The translations under genes were made by a program, and so were the position numbers. The notes beneath the pieces were generated by a model, which made no database searches, had not been told where the DNA came from, and saw nothing but the letters and a program-made list of their open reading frames with translations. From Limisphaerales bacterium (GTDB taxonomy: Bacteria; Verrucomicrobiota; Verrucomicrobiia; Limisphaerales; UBA11358): 10,317 nt of DNA. How positions within the stretch are numbered: position 1 is the first letter of the stretch; every line of letters starts with the position of its first letter. The stretch lies in contig PKZR01000004.1 in NCBI GenBank assembly GCA_003133815.1, positions 237-10,553 on the forward strand, read 5' to 3'. Shown here one piece after another: positions 1-7,000 of the stretch.

Positions 1-708
1 ATGTATGCAGGCGACAACGGCGACAAAATCGTTGCATCATTTGCCGAAGCGGGTTCTCCAAATCATGACGGAGATGGCTTTTGGGGGCCGCCCAATCCGG
101 ACACAGGCAATGGCATGGGCACGAGTCCATGGGTTTCAACCGCACAGGCTTTGGCTGACATGCAGGGGATGTTGAGGACGAATAACCTGCTTTATCAATA
201 CGCTCCCAATGTGGATGTTTATCATTGTCCCGGTGACATTCGATTGAATTTTTCTGTCGTTCTGAATCAATCTCCCGTTAAATGGGCTTACGACAGTTAT
301 TCAAAGACTGAAAACGTTGGCGGCGAAGGCCTGTTAAAGCCGGCCGCACCACCCTGGGGTGAGGTGCCTTATGCAAAAACATCCGATATAAAAAGGCCAT
401 CCAACACCTTTGCCTTCTTGGAAGATTCTGATTGCCGTGGTTATAATGTGGGAACTTGGATAGTAAAATTTAATTTTCCAGCGGCAACCTCCTTCACTTG
501 GGCCGATCCCGTGGCCATCTTTCATGGCGATGTAAATACCGAATGTTTTTCGGACGGACATGTTGAATATCACAAATGGTCGGACCCGCTGATTCTTGCT
601 GCAGGCAAACAAGCTTCTCTAGGCCAGATATACATTTTTACAGGTCCGACCAGCGGTATCGATTATGATTATGTGTTAAACCACTTTCTTTTTCCGGCCA
701 ATCCATGA
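1..708 (+). CDS. H-X9-DG prepilin-like protein, 5'-truncated
   Basis: This is the C-terminal 235 residues of a type II secretion/type IV pilin-like protein of the 'prepilin-type processing-associated H-X9-DG' class, abundant in Verrucomicrobiota and Planctomycetota. The defining motif is visible: His175, nine residues, then Asp185-Gly186. A 'YHCPGD' motif near residue 75 and 'PSNTFAFLEDSD' near residue 131 match the conserved core of the family. The first codon here is ATG, but 'MYAGDNGDKI' corresponds to the interior of family members, which normally carry a prepilin cleavage site and hydrophobic helix some tens of residues earlier. The true start therefore probably lies before the window. 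The frame stops with TGA at 706-708. The family is thought to be processed by prepilin peptidase and exported to the envelope, but its function is not established. No terminator hairpin is evident downstream. The family call is confident; any link to the following fucosidase is only positional. Confidence 0.88.
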   Translation: MYAGDNGDKIVASFAEAGSPNHDGDGFWGPPNPDTGNGMGTSPWVSTAQALADMQGMLRTNNLLYQYAPNVDVYHCPGDIRLNFSVVLNQSPVKWAYDSYSKTENVGGEGLLKPAAPPWGEVPYAKTSDIKRPSNTFAFLEDSDCRGYNVGTWIVKFNFPAATSFTWADPVAIFHGDVNTECFSDGHVEYHKWSDPLILAAGKQASLGQIYIFTGPTSGIDYDYVLNHFLFPANP

Positions 709-852
709 CCGATTGATTCATCACGGGTATCTGAACCCTAAACCCTTAATCGCTTAATTTTCTGAAAAATAGTTTTCAATACTTAATCGTTCTAACTCTG
801 GTTTGCTGTGACGAGTTTTACAAACGCACGATTATTGAAGGCTGCCTAGGCA
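709..852. other. AT-rich intergenic spacer, no clear signal
   Basis: This 144-bp stretch separates the pilin-like gene from the fucosidase remnant. It is visibly AT-richer than the flanking genes. It contains a heptamer pair (AACCCTA then AACCCTT, 734-747), an 8-bp direct repeat CTTAATCG (745-752 and 782-789), and a perfect 10-bp palindrome TGCCTAGGCA (843-852) directly before the next ATG. I found no convincing -35/-10 pair and no hairpin followed by a T-run. It may hold the promoter for the fucosidase gene, but the sequence alone does not show where. Confidence 0.5.
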
Positions 853-1071
853 ATGAAGGTGTTTGATAATACTGAATTTATTTTCGGCTCCAAACATATA
901 GGTTTTGGAATAAAAATGTTTCTGCTGATGGCGTTGGCACCGAAACTAAAAGCACCTTTCGTCAATATGTTTTATAAGGCGTCCTGGCCCTCGGGGTATC
1001 AGCATATTCACGTTTCAGAATGGTTTCAGCCTGCGAAGTTTTGGATTTACTTTCATTGGAGTATGTCATGA
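853..1071 (+). pseudogene. Truncated remnant of a GH29 alpha-L-fucosidase start
   Basis: This 72-codon frame ends in 'FYKASW', 'EWFQPAKFWIYFHW' and a stop. It is the signature of the first strand region of a GH29 fucosidase catalytic domain and nothing more. Codons 970-1065 align without gaps to 1773-1868 of the intact fucosidase downstream: 18 of 32 residues and 14 of 32 codons are identical by my count. The Trp of 'FHW' is the usual family residue, whereas the intact gene has Phe there, so the remnant probably derives from a different paralogue. A short hydrophobic run 'MFLLMALA' from an internal ATG at 916 may be the relic of its signal peptide. There is no sandwich domain between this and the catalytic start, unlike the downstream gene. 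The stop TGA overlaps the downstream ATG as ATGA. A weak GAAGG at 837-841 precedes the first ATG. It may be dead, or still translated as a leader; I favour a decayed fragment. Confidence 0.7.
1058..1061 (+). promoter_or_regulatory. Ribosome binding site (GGAG) for the GH29 gene
   Basis: GGAG lies six bases before the ATG at 1068. It decides the start: the frame is open from an earlier ATG at 1020, but those extra 16 residues would precede the signal peptide and lack a comparable site. The GGAG sits inside the codons for 'His-Trp-Ser' of the upstream remnant, so the catalytic-motif DNA of the relic doubles as the ribosome binding site. Confidence 0.65.
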
Positions 1072-3971
1072 AACCAACACAATTACGGATTTCTTTTCAA
1101 ATCGTCAGCCTGCTTTTGTTGGTCGCCGGTTTGCCTGTCAGGGCCGCCGTCATCACATGGGCGACGCCGATGAATATTACAACAGACACTGATGTTGACA
1201 CCAATGGCTTGTTAATTTACGCCGAGACTTGGGGGCAGAATGGGGCTACGATTAACGGCGTGCCCTTCGCGTATGACACCAGCAAAACGGGCGATGCGAA
1301 TGTCGGAATCGCATTTGGTTCCACCGCAGGCACGGATAAAAGCGGCGAAGGTGTCGGGGGAACCGGCACTCCCTATGCCAATTTATCTGCCGCCTACAAA
1401 GTCCTTGTCAAGGGCACGGTTTGGGCCAATGTCGGCACGGTGGGAGCCGTCACGTTTAACAGCTTGACGGTGAGCAATCTTTATGAGGTTCAAATTTGGG
1501 AGAATGACAGCCGGGGCGGTTTTGCCACCCGCGTCGCCACTCTTAATGACAGCAGCGTGGGCGGGGATTCAGTCAGTCTGGCGCATTGTGTCGGCGGCAC
1601 TACGTCCTCGGTGAATGGTGGTCTCGGTCAATATGTGATAGGAACCTTTACTGCGGATGGCACTTCCCAGACCATCTACATCACCGATAGTGCCAACTTG
1701 CCCCAGAATGCCGGCGACCAGATCAACTCCATTCAACTTCGCAATCTTTCACCATCTCTACAGGTGACTAACTTCTATCAGGCGACATGGGCCTCGGTGG
1801 ACCAGCATAATCCAGCACCGGAATGGTTTCAGGACGCCAAGTTTGGCATTTATTTTCACTTTGGCATATTCAGCGTCCCGGCCTATGGGAGCGAGTGGTA
1901 TCCGCGTAACATGTATCATGTGGGCGACCCCGTCTATGCGTTTCACACCAACACCTTTGGTGATCCGTTTGGCACTTCCACGACGTTGCCCTTTTTCCCG
2001 GAATATTATTTCATCAACGGCGGCACCAACCTGGCCGGCCAATTTGTGCAGTTCGCGCCCAAGTTGGTATCGCAGGGCGGCAATTGGGATCCGGACGCCT
2101 GGGCACAGCTATTTGTGGAGGCGGGCGCGAAGTTTGCCGGGCCGGTGGCGGAACATCACGACGGCTTTTCCATGTGGGCCAGCAAGGTAAATCCATGGAA
2201 TTCGGTCAGCAAAGGTCCGGGAGTGGACATGGCGTCCATTTGGGCCACGGCTATCCGCGCCAAGGGGCTGAAATTTATGATGTCCATGCATCATGCCTAT
2301 AATTTCAATGGTTATTACCAGTATGTGCCGGCGCAGACGGACACCAATTTGCAACAGTTGTATGGCCAGTTGCCAACGGCCCAGGAAAACACGCTATGGC
2401 TGGCCCGGCTGGAAGAAATCATTGACGGTTATCATCCCGACCTCATCTATCAGGACTTTGATGTGAAAGATGTTCAGCTTTCGGACCGTTTGAGTTTTCT
2501 CGCCTATTATTACAACAGCGCACTGAGCTGGAGCAACGAGGTGGTGGCCATCTACAAGGACGGATTTGATACCCTCGGGGAAATGTATGATTACGAACGG
2601 GGCGGCCCGGGAAACATTGTATATCCATACTGGGAAACCGACGATGCGGTCAGCCCGTCCAGTTGGGGTTATACGACCGGCATGACCTACTATCCGACCA
2701 ACGCGCTGATTGACGCGCTGATTGACCGGGTCAGTAAAAATGGAACCATGCTATTGAACATCTCGCCGATGGCGGATGGGACGATTCCGCAGGGACAGCA
2801 GAACCTCCTGCTCGGCATCGGAGACTGGCTTGGCCGGTTTGGTGAAGCCATCTATTCCAACCGCTGCTGGCAAGTTTACGGGGAAGGTCCGACGAAAATG
2901 GGGGGTAGTTTGTATGTCGCGCCGATCGCTGGCACCAACACGGACATCCGCTTCATGCGGAACAAGGCCACAAACACGCTGTATGCGATTGTGATGGGCT
3001 GGCCCGGTTCGCAATTCACCATTACCTCGCTGAACACTCAGAACATCAATCTGACCACGTTGACGAATGTGCAACTACTGGGCAACACAGCCGGGACTTA
3101 CATTCCGCTTAACAACTACACGCAGGATACCAACGGTCTGCATATTGCGATGCCGGCGCAGCCTTACACTGCGGTTTCCTATGTGGTGAAACTTACGTTC
3201 TCCAACCAGATTCCAAATTATTTGCCATACTTTCTTCCAAATATTTCCTGGCAGGCGCCGGTGCCAATCACGACAGCCGACGCCACGCTCAATCAGTTGG
3301 GCACCATCGTTGGAGCGGCAAGTTTCGCAGTATCAGCGCCAACAGTGACGTTGTCCAATGGGACGAACGTTGTTTTCAAGACCGACAATTCGGTGGCCTC
3401 CTGCACCGGTGCCGGTGCAGGCACCGGCGCGTTCACCGGCAACACCGGCAATGCCAATTTCAACACGGTGCTGAATGGCTTCAATTATGACAACGGGCCA
3501 AAAACCATCACGCTCTATAATTTGACCGTAGGTCAGTCTTATTCCGTCCAGCTTTTTGCCTTGGACGACCGCAATGACGCGAGTCAGGAGATTTTGCGTC
3601 CGTCCAGTTTTCAACAGCCGAATGTTACAAGCGATGTTTCGGCCACGTTTCTGATGGGTAATAATGATTATGTGATCGGCAATTTCGTCGCGCCGCCGAA
3701 CGGCACGAACACGACCGTGAATGTGATCATCCAGGAAAACCTACAAAGTAGCGGCAACGGAAACATCAACGCGCTGGTAGTGCGTGCGCTGCCGTCCTTG
3801 CAGTTGAACTGCCAAATGACGTCGGGCGGTCAGTTGCAACTGCAATGGGCGCAAGGTGCGCTTTTGGGGGCGACGAATTTGATCGGACCGTGGTTAACAA
3901 ATGCCACTGTGTCTCCATTTTACCTCACGCCGACTGGAGCGCAGGAGTTTTTTCGAGTGCAATTTCAATAA
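1068..3971 (+). CDS. Secreted multidomain alpha-L-fucosidase, family GH29
   Basis: This predicted exported 967-residue enzyme should release terminal alpha-L-fucose from glycans by the retaining GH29 mechanism. Residues 1-26 are a signal peptide (basic start, 'VSLLLLVAGLPVRA'). Residues ~28-232 form a beta-rich domain, the GH29 catalytic domain runs ~236-720, a second domain related to the first covers ~725-910, and ~911-967 is a tail with 'LLGATNLIGPW' and 'FFRVQFQ'. Catalytic landmarks are 'FGIYFHFG' (His264), 'EWYPRNMY', 'EHHDGF' (His363, His364), 'PDLIYQDFD' with Asp463 as the likely nucleophile, 'YDYERG' (Glu510), 'YPYWETDD', and 'SKNGTMLLNISPMADG'. The acid/base residue cannot be fixed by reading. 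Family members usually have about 450-600 residues, so the excess is the flanking domains. The family normally has Trp after the first His; here it is Phe. The start at 1068 is supported by GGAG and the signal peptide, and overlaps the remnant's stop. Confidence 0.93.
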   Translation: MKPTQLRISFQIVSLLLLVAGLPVRAAVITWATPMNITTDTDVDTNGLLIYAETWGQNGATINGVPFAYDTSKTGDANVGIAFGSTAGTDKSGEGVGGTGTPYANLSAAYKVLVKGTVWANVGTVGAVTFNSLTVSNLYEVQIWENDSRGGFATRVATLNDSSVGGDSVSLAHCVGGTTSSVNGGLGQYVIGTFTADGTSQTIYITDSANLPQNAGDQINSIQLRNLSPSLQVTNFYQATWASVDQHNPAPEWFQDAKFGIYFHFGIFSVPAYGSEWYPRNMYHVGDPVYAFHTNTFGDPFGTSTTLPFFPEYYFINGGTNLAGQFVQFAPKLVSQGGNWDPDAWAQLFVEAGAKFAGPVAEHHDGFSMWASKVNPWNSVSKGPGVDMASIWATAIRAKGLKFMMSMHHAYNFNGYYQYVPAQTDTNLQQLYGQLPTAQENTLWLARLEEIIDGYHPDLIYQDFDVKDVQLSDRLSFLAYYYNSALSWSNEVVAIYKDGFDTLGEMYDYERGGPGNIVYPYWETDDAVSPSSWGYTTGMTYYPTNALIDALIDRVSKNGTMLLNISPMADGTIPQGQQNLLLGIGDWLGRFGEAIYSNRCWQVYGEGPTKMGGSLYVAPIAGTNTDIRFMRNKATNTLYAIVMGWPGSQFTITSLNTQNINLTTLTNVQLLGNTAGTYIPLNNYTQDTNGLHIAMPAQPYTAVSYVVKLTFSNQIPNYLPYFLPNISWQAPVPITTADATLNQLGTIVGAASFAVSAPTVTLSNGTNVVFKTDNSVASCTGAGAGTGAFTGNTGNANFNTVLNGFNYDNGPKTITLYNLTVGQSYSVQLFALDDRNDASQEILRPSSFQQPNVTSDVSATFLMGNNDYVIGNFVAPPNGTNTTVNVIIQENLQSSGNGNINALVVRALPSLQLNCQMTSGGQLQLQWAQGALLGATNLIGPWLTNATVSPFYLTPTGAQEFFRVQFQ
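1149..1763 (+). other. N-terminal beta-rich accessory domain of the fucosidase
   Basis: This region encodes residues ~28-232 of the fucosidase, beginning 'VITWATPMNIT' and ending 'INSIQLRNLSP'. Recognisable points are 'GVPFAY', 'FNSLTVSNLYEVQIWENDSR' and 'GQYVIGTFTADG'. The same order of elements recurs in the C-terminal domain of the same protein. The position in a secreted glycosidase and the beta pattern suggest a sugar-binding or spacer module, but I do not recognise a named family. Confidence 0.6.
3240..3797 (+). other. C-terminal domain related to the N-terminal one
   Basis: This encodes residues ~725-910 of the fucosidase, beginning 'NISWQAPVPITT' and ending 'NINALVVRALPS'. It parallels the N-terminal domain: 'ITW.TPMNITT' versus 'ISWQAPVPITT', 'LTVSNLYEVQIWENDSR' versus 'LTVGQSYSVQLFALDDR', 'YVIGTFTADGTSQT' versus 'YVIGNFVAPPNGTN', and 'QINSIQLRNLSP' versus 'NINALVVRALPS'. 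Divergence is high, so the duplication is old or the two copies were acquired separately. Confidence 0.6.
3401..3428. repeat. Two overlapping inverted repeats inside the fucosidase gene
   Basis: CTGCACCGG-TG-CCGGTGCAG (3401-3420) is a perfect inverted repeat with 9-base arms. GCCGGTGC-AG-GCACCGGC (3411-3428) is a second with 8-base arms. They share the middle segment, so only one hairpin can form at a time. It encodes a Gly/Ala/Thr loop (CTGAGAGTG) of the C-terminal accessory domain, and low-complexity codon use alone may explain it. Confidence 0.6.
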
Positions 3972-4024
3972 CTTGATACAAAATGATTCTTGAGACAGAT
4001 TTTAAATTACTGCAAACTAATTTT
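3972..4024. other. Short gap before the giant gene
   Basis: These 53 bp are AT-rich and hold no terminator hairpin. The bases just before the ATG at 4025 (GCAAACTAATTTT) contain no Shine-Dalgarno-like sequence, so initiation may be SD-independent or depend on an AT-rich leader. A TTGATA at 3973-3978 lacks a convincing -10 partner at normal spacing. The short distance and shared orientation are compatible with co-transcription from the fucosidase gene. Confidence 0.5.
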
Positions 4025-7000
4025 ATGAAACCGGACAAGACATTCTCCAATATCATCCTGTTCTTGCTGGTAGGCGCGTTAAGCTTGAAAGCTGCCAGCG
4101 GCACTTGGACGGGTGTCACGGATTCCATTTGGGGTGATGCGAACTGGAGTGCCTCACCGGTTCCGGGCACCGGGGATACGGCCACATTTAGCGGTGCGGG
4201 GGATGGCAACACCACGATTAATTTGGGATCGGGTGTCACGATCGGCAACATGCTTTTCAATACCGGCGGCGCAGCGGCATATACAATCGGCAATGGTGCG
4301 GTTGGCAACCAGACGCTCACGCTCAACAATTCTGGTGCGATCACTGTTAATTCCACGGTTTCCAGCAATGAACTGTTCAACGCGGCAGTTGTCCTTGGCA
4401 CCGATACGACTGCGCAGACTTACAAGTTTGTCAACAACAGCACCAATACACTTGGGTTTGCCGGCAACCTATACGGCGGTCTGACAGGCGGCACGAAAGG
4501 CACCAAAACGCTGGCGGTTGGCGGGTCGGGGAACACGGTGATTAGCGGCAACATGACAAATGGTGGTGCGACCACCATTGCCTTGACCAAAACGGGCACG
4601 GGCAACTTGACCTTTAATGGAACGGTGAACGCCACCTCGGGACTTAATACCCAGGGAGCCTACGGCACCGTCACCCTCAACCGCGGTAATTTGGCGTTGA
4701 ACTTTTCCAATTTCAGTTCTTCCGGCAATGCGGATTTGCTCGACAACTACACACCAGTTTCGATGGGCGGTGGCACGCTTCAAGTCATTGGCAATGCAAT
4801 TTATGCGAGCACGCAGAACTTCATCAACGGGTCAGGCGTTGCGGTCAATCCGGGATTCAACGTCATTTCCGTGAGCAACAACTCTCCGACCCTGAATCTC
4901 GGTGCTTTTACACAAATACTTGGTTCCCAGACGGAATTTATCGGGCCTGCTTACGATTCCAATCCTACCGGAGGTTCAGCCGCACTTGTCCCAGCCACAG
5001 GAACCATCCAAACCACCACATTGGGGCTGCAAAACAAGCTGCTTTGGCCGGCTGCCCGATCGGCCATCGCCACTGTGGGTCAATATAATTGGGCGTCGGT
5101 GGCGACGTCTGGATCGGGAGAGCAGAGCATTCTGGCTGGAGATCAGGTTGGCAGTTTCTACACAACAATCGCTTCGGGAACTACTGGGAACGCCGACAAT
5201 AATCTCGACGTTACTGGCAGCATAACCCTTAACAACGGCGGTTATAACGACACATTACGTTACAACACTCCTACGACATTGACATGCACCGTTGCCAACA
5301 CCGCCAATTACACCATAGGCGGAATTTTGGTCACACCAAATGTTGCTGTTAACAATGTCACCTTCAATCTTAATACCCATTGGTTAAAAGGCAATAATGT
5401 GTCAAGCGGCTCCGGGCCGGATGCAATCGTTGTCTATCAGAACAACACCGGCGGCGAGCTGATTTTCACCAACGGTTCAGTTGTTAATTACAGCACCATA
5501 CTAACGGCCTATGTCCAGGGCGGACCCGGCACGGTGGTATTATCTGCCAACAGTGGAGCAGCGGGAGCTTCTGCTTATTCTGCCGGGAATTATCTCAACG
5601 GAGGCGTGACTGAAATCACTTCGGATGGCAGCTTGGGAAATCTTACGACGGGCACTACCGTCAACCTCAATGGTGGCACGCTCCTTGGTGGGGCAACCTT
5701 GACCTTGGATAATTCCGGGACCAATGCGCGGCCGATCACATTGCTGGGAAATGGCGGAGGTCTCGCCGCGACGGCAGGTAACACAATGACTATTGACGGA
5801 CAGATTGGCAGCGCAGCGAATACTGGGTCGTTGGTGATCGGCATTCCGGCTTCAGCGGCGAACGGAAACGTGGCGGGATTGGTGCCGGGCACGGGCGGCA
5901 GCACAGCGAATCCGGCGTTATATGGCACCGGCATGGTTAAATTGAACAACGCCACCGGCAATTATTATTATGGCGGCATCTTCATCCTTGGCGGGGCCAC
6001 GTTGAACATCAACAGCGAATGGCAGCTGGGCGGGGCAAATCAAGGACCGGTTACCTTCAACAATGGCACATTGCAATACTCCAACACTTTGTATAACACC
6101 GCCGTGGACATATCGGGCCAGCCGGTCACTTTGTCGGCGGGTGGCGGCACGATTGATGTCAATACGCACGCCATCACCTATACCAACTCCATCGGTAACA
6201 GTGGCAGCGGCGCGCTGACTGTGGTGGACTCAACAGGTGGCGGCAGTCTGAATTTGTTGGGCGGCGGAACCTACACCGGTGCTACGACGGTTGGAGATGG
6301 AACTCATTTAATAACCTTGAACTTCAACGGCACCCTTGCCTCCAGCAATGTGACAGTAAACAGTAACGCAACGCTCGGCGGCACAGGCGCGATTGCAGGG
6401 AGTGTGACATGGCTGTCCGGTTCGCAGGCTAATTTCAACGAAGCCTCGCCTCTTACAATCTCTGGATCAGTCGCCCTGAACGGAAATACGTTTACGGTCA
6501 ATGTTCCCGGTGGCCTGCCGCTGGGAACCGGTAATTACACTTTGATGACAGCCGCCGGTGGCATAACAGGTTTATTTAACACTAACCCGCCCGTTTTTTT
6601 AGGAGCGGGTGTGGTCAATGGAGCAGTGTCAGCCGTTTTAACGACCAGCAACAATGTGGTTCTGGTTGTGAATGCGCCGGGCATACAGGCAATCTGGACA
6701 AACAATGTCGGTGGCAACTGGTCGGGTGGCACCAACTGGAGCAGCAATCCTTACGTGCCGCATTCAGCAGGCGATTCCGCGACCTTTGGGGTCGGTCAGA
6801 CTTTACAGACGGTGGCCATGGACGCCAACGAGACGGTGGGTAGTCTCGCCATGACCAACGCCAATTCCTTTGTCATTGCGAATGCCGGCAATACTTTGAC
6901 ATTTGATAATGCTGGGTCCGGCGCGGCGATCCTGATCGGTGCTGGCACGACGAATCTGATTCAAACCTCAATGGCACTGAATGACAACCTGCAAGTCAGC

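Noticed and set aside
725..738. Possible terminator GGGT-loop-ACCC after the pilin-like gene
   Set aside because: The stem is only four pairs and no T-run follows, so it is too weak to call.
734..747. Telomere-like AACCCTA/AACCCTT heptamers
   Set aside because: There are only two imperfect units, between bacterial genes; this is chance-level.
803..836. Possible promoter TTGCTG ... ATTATT before the remnant
   Set aside because: The spacing is 22 bases and neither hexamer is close to consensus. Other pairs tried in 770-840 were no better.
1020..1067. Earlier in-frame ATG at 1020 as fucosidase start
   Set aside because: It would put 16 residues derived from out-of-frame remnant DNA ahead of a good signal peptide, and it lacks the GGAG spacing seen for 1068.
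3973..4018. Possible promoter starting with TTGATA before the giant gene
   Set aside because: No TATAAT-like hexamer lies at 16-18 bases; CAGATT at the expected place is a poor match.
3925..4401. 158-codon minus-strand frame spanning the gap before the giant gene
   Set aside because: Its Pro/Val/Leu-rich translation is the mirror of Gly/Asn/Thr-rich coding on the other strand. It covers the fucosidase end and the giant gene's signal peptide, both well supported.
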